The notes beneath the pieces were generated by a model, which ran no database searches, was not told the DNA's origin, and saw only the letters and a program-made list of their open reading frames with translations. Source: DATKLX01 sp035542155 (lineage in GTDB: Bacteria > Chloroflexota > Anaerolineae > Anaerolineales > Anaerolineaceae). From it: DNA of 23,631 bases. The stretch is from assembly GCA_035542155.1 (NCBI GenBank), contig DATKLX010000102.1, positions 1-23,631 of the forward strand, written 5' to 3'. The position numbers were made by a program, and so were the translations under genes. This document shows positions 1 through 6,556 of the stretch, piece by piece. Position 1 is the stretch's first letter, and every line of letters begins with the position of its first letter.

Positions 1-110
1 AGGGGTGGGAAGAAACCTTCGTTAAAGCCTCTTCTAATTTGAAGGAGGATGGCGAAATGACAGAACCCTTGGTTGGAAACCAGTTCGATGACGAGGAATG
101 GACGTGGTAA
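1..110 (+). CDS. MazE/AbrB-type antitoxin, C-terminal fragment (5' end outside window)
   Basis: An open frame runs in from the left edge and stops at TAA 108-110. It encodes about 35 residues, beginning GWEETFVKASS and ending FDDEEWTW. An acidic, Trp-rich tail such as FDDEEWxW, with GWxExF before it, is typical of the unstructured C-terminus of MazE/SpoVT-AbrB antitoxins, the part that wraps around and neutralises MazF. The DNA-binding N-terminal half lies outside the window. The frame overlaps the start of the downstream MazF-type toxin by 13 bases, as expected for a co-translated antitoxin-toxin pair. The assignment rests on a short tail plus context; the fragment is too short for the family to be certain. 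Confidence 0.7.
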   Translation, partial: GWEETFVKASSNLKEDGEMTEPLVGNQFDDEEWTW

Positions 111-430
111 ATGCCAGGCGGTTTTCCGTTTTCCTTGTCAATCTCGACCCTACCCTAGGCAGTGAGATGAAGAAAACGCGCCCCTGCGTAGTGGTTTCAC
201 CTGATGAAATGAACCGCCATTTATCTACGGTGATTATCGCACCGCTAACATCTACACTTCGGGGATATGCGTCCAGAGTCAGCTGCGTTTTTGACAACCG
301 GTCGGGCGAGATTGCGCTGGATCAGGTTCGCGCGGTTGATAAAAACCGCCTCATCAAAACGATGGGGAAAATTCAGGATAGTGAAAGTCAGGAAGTTTTG
401 TCAGTTTTACAGATTATGTTCGCGAGATAA
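98..430 (+). CDS. mazF: MazF/PemK-family endoribonuclease toxin
   Basis: This 110-residue protein has the usual length and core of the MazF/PemK family: the N-terminal strand FSVFLVNLDPTLGSE, then KKTRPCVVVSPDEMN, a VIIAPLTS strand, and LDQVRAVDKNRL near the C-terminus. Family members cleave mRNA at short sequence motifs and are blocked by a cognate antitoxin. The Arg of KTRP and the Thr of APLTS are where the catalytic Arg and Thr of MazF proteins fall. The gene overlaps the antitoxin tail by 13 bases. An in-frame GTG at 104 lies 6 bases after GAGGA (93-97) and would give the N-terminus MVNARRF, which is more typical of the family; the ATG at 98 is the longer choice. The gene is complete, shows no frameshift, and runs convergent to nrdJ. 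Confidence 0.88.
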   Translation: MDVVNARRFSVFLVNLDPTLGSEMKKTRPCVVVSPDEMNRHLSTVIIAPLTSTLRGYASRVSCVFDNRSGEIALDQVRAVDKNRLIKTMGKIQDSESQEVLSVLQIMFAR

Positions 431-465
431 AAAACAGGCTCGATGTAGCACCGAGCCTGTTTTTT
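431..465 (+). terminator. Rho-independent terminator after mazF, probably bidirectional
   Basis: A perfect 12-bp inverted repeat (431-442 with 452-463, core ACAGGCTCG/CGAGCCTGT) with a 9-base loop is followed by a T tract and starts directly after the mazF stop. The mirror A tract means it can also terminate minus-strand transcription arriving from nrdJ. Confidence 0.85.
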
Positions 466-466
466 G

Positions 467-530
467 GCGGATTTATTCCTATAACGGTGGGTTAACTAAG
501 GGGTATTGCGGGGATTCCTAATCCCTACAA
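467..530. repeat. Imperfect direct repeat, copy 1
   Basis: About 64 bases that recur 104 bases downstream at 571-637. Shared blocks are GCGGATT, CTATAACGG, GGGTTAACTAAGGGG and TTCCTAATCCC. This copy also contains a short perfect hairpin, GGGATT-CCT-AATCCC (511-525). It lies between mazF and nrdJ and has no coding potential that I recognise. Confidence 0.7.
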
Positions 531-532
531 GT

Positions 533-569
533 GGAACAAGGTCTCGCGAATGAAGCGAAACCTTGTTCC
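533..569. repeat. Hairpin between the two direct repeats
   Basis: GGAACAAGGT (533-542) pairs with ACCTTGTTCC (560-569). Inside, TCGC (544-547) pairs with GCGA (555-558) after one mismatch, leaving a 7-base loop. No T tract follows on either side, so it does not look like a classical terminator. It may be part of a dispersed REP-like element together with the flanking repeats. Confidence 0.65.
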
Positions 570-570
570 T

Positions 571-637
571 GCGGATTAACCTCTATAACGGCGGGTTAAC
601 TAAGGGGGGTTAGCGGGTTATTTCCTAATCCCGACAA
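571..637. repeat. Imperfect direct repeat, copy 2
   Basis: About 67 bases matching copy 1 at 467-530, with small substitutions and roughly 3 extra bases in the middle. It ends about 30 bases from the nrdJ stop codon. The repeat period is 104 bases. Confidence 0.7.
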
Positions 638-665
638 ACCGACAGGGATCTCTTTATTTTTTCTC

Positions 666-3600
666 TCAGCACTCGCTGAACCCGCACGAGTAGCACTTCC
701 GGCAGCCCTCCTCATTGACCACGGAGGCCTGCCCGCACTCGGGGCACAGGTCGCCGATCTTGAGCAGCGGCGGCTGCTCGACGAACGACAGCGTTACCTC
801 GTGGACCGCGCCGTTGCCGTTCATCCCCGGGGCGGGCGCCTCGCTGTGCTGCGCCTCGGTCGATTGCAGATAGTCGTCCAGCACGTGCGCCACGCCGTCG
901 GGTAGCGAGCGCACCCGGTTGGGGCCAAAGCCCAGCGAGCGCCCGCCGCCGATCCCGACGAGCTGGCGCATCACCTCGTGCAGCCGCTCGCGGGGCCGGA
1001 TCGGCGAGGCGATGCGCAGGATGAAGGAGATCAGCCGCCCGATGGCCTCGGAGACCGCCGCGGTATCCGAGCCAGCCTTGGCAGTGTTGATGAAGACCTC
1101 GAAAGGCTGGTCGCCGCCGTTCTCGTTGATGGTGATGAAGGCCTTGCCCAGCGGCGTCTCGATCGAGTAGGTATAGCCGCGCAGCGAGCGCGGGCGCGGC
1201 TTCTTCGCCTCGCGCCACATGGCGAGCTGCGCCGTCGTGTCTTCCGTCGCCGCCAGGGAGGCAGGGGCGGGGGCTGCCTCGGCGGCCTGCTTCTTCTCCA
1301 CGGTGGCCTTGGTCTCCAGCACCACCTTCTCGCGCGAGCCGGTCACGTAGACGGTGATCCCCTTGCAGCCCAGCTCCCAGGCGAGCTGGTAGGCGGTCGC
1401 CACCTCTTCCTCGGTGGCATTTTCGGGGAAGTTGATCGTCTTCGACAGGCTGTTGTCGACAAAGGCCTGCAGCGCGGCTTGCATACGCACGTGCTCCTCG
1501 GCGGTGATGTCGCCCGAGACCACGAACACGTCCCGGATCGCCGCCGGCACCTCGGGGATCGTCTGGCAGGTCCCCTCCCGCATCACCTTCTCGACGATCG
1601 CCTCGCGCTGGGTCTCGTCCAGCCCGGCCTGCTCCAGCGCGGCCTCGAACTGCGGGCTGGCGTAGGTAAGCTGCAGGTCCTTGCCCTGGTCGTTGACGTG
1701 GCGGATGTAGGCCAGCGCGAAGACCGGCTCGCAGCCGTAGCCCTCGCAGCCCGCGACCGTGGCGATCGTCCCGGTCGGCGCGACGGTGGTCTGCGCCGCG
1801 TTGCGAATCCCATATTCCAGGATCCCCCGGGTGACAACGTTCCAATCGATCTGCGGCCGGCCCCAATCGCTGCGCAGCGGCGCGATCGATTCGGGCGGCT
1901 GCCACTGCGGGTTCTCGCGATCGTAGCGGCTGCCCGGGATGGCCGGGAAGGGCCCGCGCGTTTTGGCCAGCTCGATGCTGGTCTGCATGGTGTGGTAGCG
2001 GACGAACTCCATGATCTGGGCCGCGAACTCCTGGCCTTCCTCCGAGCCGTAGCGGATGCCCACGTGGTACATCAGGTCGGCCAGGCCCATGATGCCCATG
2101 CCGATGCGCCGCGCGCGCAGCGCCGCTTCCTTGAGCTGCGGCACCGCCGGCACGTAAGCGTTGGCGTCGACCACGTTGTCCAGGAACAGGGTGGAGAGGA
2201 CCACGCTCTGGCGTAGCTTTTCCCAATCCACCGTGCCGTCCGGCCCGCAGTGTTCGGCCAGGTTGACCGAGCCCAGGCAGCAGTTCTCGTAAGGCCCTAA
2301 CCACTGCTCGCCGCACCCCCGGGAGACAAACCCTTCGGTGATCCAGGTATCGCTCTTTGGCTCATAGATATCGTATACTCTGTCCACGCCGGCCGGGACA
2401 ACTTTCACCACTTTGGCTGCCCAATTTCCGCCTGTGAAATTTGATTTTAGCGCCGCTTCTTCGAGGCGCATTTGTTTTTCGGGATGGCTCAAGCGAATCT
2501 GGTCAAAAAATCTACCCAGGCTGTCCCCAGAAATGGTGATGTCATACTTGGGGCGATCATAACGGATAACTCGGCCATCGATAGTATGCCTCTGGCGCTG
2601 GCTGGTGGCGATCCGCGCATAAATTCCGAACATCAGCAAGATACGGCGTAGTTGGCGGGCCAATTCAAGGCTGGAAGTGTGATAACGCAGTAATGGGTGA
2701 TTCGATTGTAGATCGACGCTGCCATCAGTTGAGAATAAGCCATCCAATAGGCCAGTTAAGAATTCCTGGTTACTATTGATATACTCGTTAGGAAGACGTT
2801 TCTGCGGTCCACTGGCTGGTTCGAGCGGTAGAGATTTCACCCAACCGGCGATAACACGCCCCGGTTTCGGATCCATCATCATGGATCGGCTGTTCGTGTT
2901 GATGTACGAATACATTTTCTCTACGCCAACTTTGGCGAAAGCATTCTCTAGGATTGAATTCCATTCCTTTTCATCCGCGTGCGTAGAGATTCTAACCACA
3001 TTTTTAGAAAGCGCGTGTGGGGTATAGCATCCATCTCCAACCAGTACCCCTACCATGAATCCGTATTCATGGTCTGTCATGTGCTCGAGCTTGCCGGGAA
3101 CAGGATTTTTGGGAATAGAAGACCGGTAGACTCGGATCCATTCACCTGGCTTCAATTCGTCCAGGCGGCGTGGTTCGAAAAACTTGGTCCTCGAATCGCG
3201 GACATGGAACTGGTGCGCGGCAGTTGCACGGACGATTGCGCCATCTGAGAGATATAAATCGAATACGGGCACATTCTCATTAACTTCAATTGATGCAATT
3301 CGTCCTGCACCCAAAACAGTGCAGATTGAATCGCCTTCATGGATCTGATCTGCCCGGATCCATCCACTTGGAGTTGCCACCAAAGTTTCGCCGGTGACGC
3401 AAGGATTGGTCGCCTCTAATGCATACAAATGCGGAACCGGGTTGCCGCGGTTGGCCGCGTCGAGGAAGAGCACGCCCGGCTCGCCGTTGTGGTGCGCCTG
3501 GCGCACGATTTTGGCGAACAGGTCCCGCGCCCGCAGTGTCTTGTGGACCTTGATCGGCACGCCCTCCGCTTCGGCCTGCTCCAGCGTCCCGCGGAAGCCC

Positions 3601-5696
3601 TTATACTCCGGCGCGGAGACATCCGGGAAGCGCAGGTCCCAGTCCGCGTCGGCCTCCACCGCGCGCATGAACGCGTCGGTGATGCCCACCGAGATGTTGA
3701 AATTGGTGATCTGGTTCTCGTTGACCTTGCAGGTGACGAAATCTTCCACGTCCGGGTGGTCCACCCGCAGCACCGCCATGTTGGCGCCGCGGCGGGTGTT
3801 GTGGGTGACCATGCCATAGGCCAGGTAAGTGTGGTTTTCGTCCACTTCCAAGTCCAGGGTCAGCGCCTCTCCGGCTGGCTCGATTCCCGTTATGCGCACG
3901 AACCAGGAGTCTTGGGGCGAGCGGGCCAGGGAAGAAAATTCGCCATATTCCCGGGCGAGCTCTTCGAACGCGGAACGGGTGAACTGGCGATTCGCGCGGT
4001 AATAGCGCAGGATGGAGCGGCGCAGGGCGGGTAGCTGGCTGCGGAATTTGCGGCCAAGTCCCCGGCCTCTCGCATCGACCTGTTCCAGGGTGATCGCGTC
4101 GAGGACGGGTTGGAGCCAGTAGCGTGGGTTAGGAAGGACGTATGTGCTTTCGCGGCTCTGGTCGTTTTCCCAGGCGTAGCAGGCAACGAAGCGCGAACGC
4201 AGGTCACAGCCGATCTTTTTCCTCCATGCCTGCAAGCCAGCCGTGGAGGTAATGCGGACCTGGAACACGCTGAGCTTACCATAATGGGTGGTCCCCGGGC
4301 TGATCGAGCGAATTGCTACCGGGCAGCCCAGGCCGATCAGGAGCGTGGCGGCTTCTTCAGCCAGGCGGGCCGAGGTAGTCATCAGCGATGGATACCCGTG
4401 GCTCAGGGTTCCATCCGCTTCGAACAGCCCCCGCAGGTAAGCGGCAACGATTTCGGGCGGTGACTGGCGCACCAGGCGTGGGACGAGGGCATCGCGGCTG
4501 GCCGGTTTCACCAGGCCGTTCATCTGTAAAAATTCTTTGACCGCCAGGTTATCGATCACATAAGTCACCGAGTGGTCCTGGGGTTTTTGCTGCCGGTGAA
4601 CCTTTACGCTAAACAGACGCTCGAGCAGGGAGGGCATTTCTTCGAGCAGGTATGACGTATGGGCTACACTGACTCCTACGCGATGATCGTCCTCCTGAGA
4701 AGCGATAAAGCCATCCCCCGCCAGGTATCCAAGGAAGAAAGCCAGCTCTTCGTCCAGTACAACCGGTAGGTGAGGCCAGTTCTGGTTGAAGTGTTTCGGT
4801 TGCGGGGGATGCAGACTCTGCAGCCTGCCCCGGTGCTGGCCCAGCTTCACCAGGATCCAATCTCCCGGCCGGAGGTCTTGCAGCGTCCGCCATTCCAGGC
4901 CCTCTTTCCCCATCACTTTCACACGGTGTTCAGGGGTTCCGGCCAGGCTTAACCCCTGGGAGGTGTGCACGCGTAAAATCGGCGCCCGGCCGTTGTTGAA
5001 CGCGCGCGGCGATTGGCGCGAGCCGTCGTCCGTGGCGACCTCGAGTGAATGCGACTGCCAGCCTTCCACCTCGGGATTGGCGATCTCGTCCAGACGCAGC
5101 AGGCCTTTCGAGGTAAAGACCAGGGTTTCCGGGATCAGGCAGCCGCCCTGGGCCACCTCGCCGAAGGCGTGATCGTAGACGCGCAGGAAGCCCACTGGCC
5201 CGGTCGCCTTGCCCGCCGAGGATTTGACCAGCGAGTCCTTGGGGCGCAGCCGCGAGAAGGAGAACCCGTTCCCGCCGCCGGTCTGCTGGATCAGCGCCGC
5301 GTCGCGCAGGGTCTGGAAGATGCCGGCCGGGTCGCGGCCCATGTCGTCGACGATAGGAAGGACGAAGCAAGCCGCGAGCTGTCCCAACGGCGTGCCCGCG
5401 CCGGTGAATGTCGGGGAGTTGGGGAAGAAGCGCCGCGTGGTGAGCAGGTCGTAGTACTCCACCGCGCGCGGCAGGGGGTCCTGGCCGTAGATCTCTTCGG
5501 CTTTGGCCACGTGATAGGCCACCCGCCAGAACATCTCTTCGACGCTCTCGACCGGCTGGCCGTCGTCGCCGCGCCGCACGTAGCGCCGCACCAGCACCTG
5601 CCTGGCGTTTTCGGTTAGTTCCACTTTGGGCATCTTGCCCGGGTAGGCCGGGGTGGGGAGCAGGCCTATCTGGAGGGGTTTGCTGGTTGTCTTCAT
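666..5696 (-). CDS. nrdJ: Adenosylcobalamin-dependent (class II) ribonucleotide reductase with two inteins
   Basis: The enzyme reduces ribonucleotides to deoxyribonucleotides with a cobalamin-derived thiyl radical. The 1676-residue frame holds extein 1 (1-185), intein 1 (186-633), extein 2 (634-765), intein 2 (766-1127) and extein 3 (1128-1676). Joined exteins give 866 residues. Cys110 (LAACFVL) and Cys1139 (YENCC) fit the redox pair. Cys1128 in CGEQ, which follows NP after splicing, fits the thiyl-radical cysteine of the N-x-C-x-E motif. TRRGANM follows intein 1. A TSCPD-like segment (SIETPLGKAFITINENGG) and a C-terminal Cys cluster (CPEC, CYSCGFSEC) that could recycle the active-site disulfide are also present. 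The gene starts 14 bases after nrdR, with AAAAGGAT as its ribosome site. I saw no cobalamin riboswitch directly upstream. Activity depends on removal of both inteins. Confidence 0.95.
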   Translation of the reverse strand: MKTTSKPLQIGLLPTPAYPGKMPKVELTENARQVLVRRYVRRGDDGQPVESVEEMFWRVAYHVAKAEEIYGQDPLPRAVEYYDLLTTRRFFPNSPTFTGAGTPLGQLAACFVLPIVDDMGRDPAGIFQTLRDAALIQQTGGGNGFSFSRLRPKDSLVKSSAGKATGPVGFLRVYDHAFGEVAQGGCLIPETLVFTSKGLLRLDEIANPEVEGWQSHSLEVATDDGSRQSPRAFNNGRAPILRVHTSQGLSLAGTPEHRVKVMGKEGLEWRTLQDLRPGDWILVKLGQHRGRLQSLHPPQPKHFNQNWPHLPVVLDEELAFFLGYLAGDGFIASQEDDHRVGVSVAHTSYLLEEMPSLLERLFSVKVHRQQKPQDHSVTYVIDNLAVKEFLQMNGLVKPASRDALVPRLVRQSPPEIVAAYLRGLFEADGTLSHGYPSLMTTSARLAEEAATLLIGLGCPVAIRSISPGTTHYGKLSVFQVRITSTAGLQAWRKKIGCDLRSRFVACYAWENDQSRESTYVLPNPRYWLQPVLDAITLEQVDARGRGLGRKFRSQLPALRRSILRYYRANRQFTRSAFEELAREYGEFSSLARSPQDSWFVRITGIEPAGEALTLDLEVDENHTYLAYGMVTHNTRRGANMAVLRVDHPDVEDFVTCKVNENQITNFNISVGITDAFMRAVEADADWDLRFPDVSAPEYKGFRGTLEQAEAEGVPIKVHKTLRARDLFAKIVRQAHHNGEPGVLFLDAANRGNPVPHLYALEATNPCVTGETLVATPSGWIRADQIHEGDSICTVLGAGRIASIEVNENVPVFDLYLSDGAIVRATAAHQFHVRDSRTKFFEPRRLDELKPGEWIRVYRSSIPKNPVPGKLEHMTDHEYGFMVGVLVGDGCYTPHALSKNVVRISTHADEKEWNSILENAFAKVGVEKMYSYINTNSRSMMMDPKPGRVIAGWVKSLPLEPASGPQKRLPNEYINSNQEFLTGLLDGLFSTDGSVDLQSNHPLLRYHTSSLELARQLRRILLMFGIYARIATSQRQRHTIDGRVIRYDRPKYDITISGDSLGRFFDQIRLSHPEKQMRLEEAALKSNFTGGNWAAKVVKVVPAGVDRVYDIYEPKSDTWITEGFVSRGCGEQWLGPYENCCLGSVNLAEHCGPDGTVDWEKLRQSVVLSTLFLDNVVDANAYVPAVPQLKEAALRARRIGMGIMGLADLMYHVGIRYGSEEGQEFAAQIMEFVRYHTMQTSIELAKTRGPFPAIPGSRYDRENPQWQPPESIAPLRSDWGRPQIDWNVVTRGILEYGIRNAAQTTVAPTGTIATVAGCEGYGCEPVFALAYIRHVNDQGKDLQLTYASPQFEAALEQAGLDETQREAIVEKVMREGTCQTIPEVPAAIRDVFVVSGDITAEEHVRMQAALQAFVDNSLSKTINFPENATEEEVATAYQLAWELGCKGITVYVTGSREKVVLETKATVEKKQAAEAAPAPASLAATEDTTAQLAMWREAKKPRPRSLRGYTYSIETPLGKAFITINENGGDQPFEVFINTAKAGSDTAAVSEAIGRLISFILRIASPIRPRERLHEVMRQLVGIGGGRSLGFGPNRVRSLPDGVAHVLDDYLQSTEAQHSEAPAPGMNGNGAVHEVTLSFVEQPPLLKIGDLCPECGQASVVNEEGCRKCYSCGFSEC
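2316..3401 (-). mobile_element. NrdJ intein 2 (LAGLIDADG type) with aberrant C-terminal junction
   Basis: A 362-residue insertion between ATNP and CGEQ. Block A is CVTGETLVATPSG, block B has ATAAH, LAGLIDADG helices are FMVGVLVGDG and LLDGLFSTDG, and block F is RVYDIYEPKSDTWITEGF. The final residues are VSRG directly before the +1 Cys, where inteins normally have VxHN; the penultimate His and terminal Asn are both missing. The frame is open and the flanking codons translate cleanly into conserved NrdJ, so this is not an obvious frameshift. Sampled lines (2701-2760 and 2941-3000) are about 43-45% GC by hand count, against about 67% in an extein line (1021-1080), suggesting more recent acquisition than intein 1. 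Confidence 0.9.
3798..5141 (-). mobile_element. NrdJ intein 1 (LAGLIDADG homing endonuclease type)
   Basis: A 448-residue insertion between Gly185 and Thr634 of the NrdJ frame, splitting the conserved GG-TRRGANM. It begins with Cys (block A, CLIPETLVFTSKG), has the block B motif GTPEH, and ends in MVTHN, so penultimate His, terminal Asn and +1 Thr are all present as in a class 1 intein. Two LAGLIDADG-like helices are visible, FFLGYLAGDG and YLRGLFEADG, each with its acidic residue, so the homing endonuclease may be active. One sampled line inside it (4201-4260) is about 58% GC by hand count, between the host exteins and intein 2. It should splice normally. Confidence 0.93.
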
Positions 5697-5710
5697 CGCT
5701 AATCCTTTTC

Positions 5711-6163
5711 TTATCCTTCCAATAAGCGGTCGATCTCATCCCGGATGGCATGCAGATCGCCTAAATGTAAATAAACGATCGCGTAGCGGATATAGGCGAT
5801 ATGGTCCAGCTCCTTTAGGCCGGAGATGACCATATCCCCCACGACTCGCGATGACACTTCAGCCCTCCCCATTTTTTGCAGTGCAGATTCAATATCCCCC
5901 ACCAACCGCTCGACATCCGCCGCGGTGACGGGCCGCTTTGCGCACGATATGCGGATCCCCCGCACCAGCTTCTCGCGGTCGAATTCCTCGCGCGTCCCAT
6001 CCTGCTTGATGATCAAAGGGGTTGCAAGTATGGGGCGCTCATAGGTGCTGAATCGCTGGTGGCAGTTCTCGCATTCTCGCCTGCGCCGGACTCCCCCGCG
6101 GATATCATCAGGGGTTGTATCAATGACTCTTGACTCAGTATGCTGGCAGTATGGACAGAGCAT
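5711..6163 (-). CDS. nrdR: Transcriptional repressor NrdR
   Basis: A 150-residue protein matching NrdR in length and layout. An N-terminal zinc ribbon has Cys3, Cys6, Cys31 and Cys34 (CPYC, CENC), and an ATP-cone domain follows from about residue 48 (PLIIKQDGTREEFDREKLVRGI onward). NrdR senses ATP/dATP through the cone and represses ribonucleotide reductase genes at paired NrdR boxes. Here it is the first gene of a probable nrdR-nrdJ operon, with 14 bases to nrdJ. Two NrdR-box-like sites lie in its own upstream region, so it probably represses itself and nrdJ together. The start is ATG with GGGAG 7 bases upstream. All zinc ligands are present. Confidence 0.96.
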   Translation of the reverse strand: MLCPYCQHTESRVIDTTPDDIRGGVRRRRECENCHQRFSTYERPILATPLIIKQDGTREEFDREKLVRGIRISCAKRPVTAADVERLVGDIESALQKMGRAEVSSRVVGDMVISGLKELDHIAYIRYAIVYLHLGDLHAIRDEIDRLLEG

Positions 6164-6194
6164 TTCGGCACTCCCTGTTTAAAATTGGCTTAAA

Positions 6195-6210
6195 CCCCCA
6201 TATATGGTGG
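6195..6210. promoter_or_regulatory. NrdR box, gene-proximal
   Basis: CCCCCATATATGGTGG, within a near-perfect 18-base dyad (6194-6211), fits the core of the NrdR consensus acaCwAtATaTwGtgt. It lies about 30 bases upstream of the nrdR ATG. Its core is 31 bases from the second box, the helical-phase spacing usual for paired NrdR boxes. Confidence 0.65.
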
Positions 6211-6225
6211 TTTCTTGCGTTGAAC

Positions 6226-6241
6226 CCCCTACATCTGGTAC
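6226..6241. promoter_or_regulatory. NrdR box, promoter-proximal (weaker)
   Basis: CCCCTACATCTGGTAC matches the core C-w-A-n-A-T-n-T-n-G of the NrdR consensus less well than its partner. It would cover the predicted transcription start of the proximal promoter. Its position 31 bases from the first box is the main support. Confidence 0.5.
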
Positions 6242-6246
6242 CAAGA

Positions 6247-6275
6247 ATTTTAGCACAACTGTTTGGGAGATGCAA
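6247..6275 (-). promoter_or_regulatory. Proximal promoter of nrdR-nrdJ
   Basis: On the minus strand, a -35 TTGCAT (6270-6275), a 17-base spacer and a -10 TAAAAT (6247-6252) preceded by TGC, an extended -10. The predicted start near 6240 is covered by the weaker NrdR box, so bound repressor would block initiation. Confidence 0.6.
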
Positions 6276-6318
6276 TAGCAAATTCAAATTGTTAACCTTA
6301 AAATATCTTGCTTAAAGT

Positions 6319-6330
6319 GAACATATGTTC
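6319..6330. promoter_or_regulatory. LexA-like palindrome GAACATATGTTC
   Basis: A perfect 12-base palindrome with the GAAC-N4-GTTC form of the LexA box known from Gram-positive bacteria. It starts one base downstream of a minus-strand TATAAT, where a repressor would overlap the transcription start. Whether this organism's LexA uses this motif cannot be seen from the window. Confidence 0.4.
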
Positions 6331-6331
6331 T

Positions 6332-6359
6332 ATTATAAAGATATCAGGGGGAAACACAA
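6332..6359 (-). promoter_or_regulatory. Possible distal promoter of nrdR-nrdJ
   Basis: A perfect minus-strand -10 TATAAT (6332-6337) with a weak -35 TTGTGT (6354-6359) at 16 bases spacing, in an AT-rich stretch that stands out from the GC-rich surroundings. The LexA-like palindrome lies just downstream. Confidence 0.45.
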
Positions 6360-6372
6360 CCCCGTTTCTTCA

Positions 6373-6401
6373 CCTCCCCCATTTTTAAAAAATGGGGGAG
6401 G
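6373..6401. repeat. AT-centred inverted repeat downstream of ftsZ
   Basis: CCTCCCCCATTTTT (6373-6386) faces AAAAATGGGGGAGG (6388-6401) around a single base. The structure is strong in either orientation, but no T tract follows. It may be a dispersed intergenic palindrome or a processing or 3'-end stability element rather than a classical terminator. Confidence 0.6.
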
Positions 6402-6443
6402 GAAGAGAAGTTCCTTCGGTTCCCGCCCAATTTAACCCAAACA

Positions 6444-6475
6444 GGTCCCGGCGGGCGAATACGCCCGCCAGGACC
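6444..6475 (-). terminator. GC-rich hairpin, candidate ftsZ terminator
   Basis: GGTCC and GGCGGGCG (6444-6457) pair with CGCCCGCC and GGACC (6462-6475), with one C/A mismatch and a 4-base loop AATA. It lies 80-110 bases past the ftsZ stop. On the minus strand it is followed only by TGTTTGGGTTAAATT, a poor U tract, so termination is uncertain. Between it and ftsZ I see only a short TCCCC/GGGGA inverted repeat near 6488-6507 and no gene. Confidence 0.45.
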
Positions 6476-6556
6476 CGCGGTACAACGTCCCCATGGGCCT
6501 TGGGGAAATATCAGGGAGGAGAGAAGACCCAGCTACCGTTAATTGCCTGCGGACCG

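Noticed and set aside
978..2216. 412-residue plus-strand open frame inside nrdJ
   Set aside because: Antisense shadow of conserved nrdJ extein 3; Arg/Gly/His-rich composition and no recognisable motif.
712..2316. 534-residue minus-strand frame overlapping nrdJ
   Set aside because: Alternative frame of the nrdJ C-extein; the nrdJ frame carries the conserved residues.
2316..3401. Intein 2 as a frameshifted or inactivated nrdJ pseudogene
   Set aside because: The frame is open through both junctions, the exteins on both sides are conserved, and intein blocks A to F are present; only the last residues are odd.
5697..6360. Cobalamin riboswitch upstream of nrdR-nrdJ
   Set aside because: Considered because NrdJ needs adenosylcobalamin, but I could not find the B12-box or a matching multi-stem leader; NrdR boxes explain the region better.
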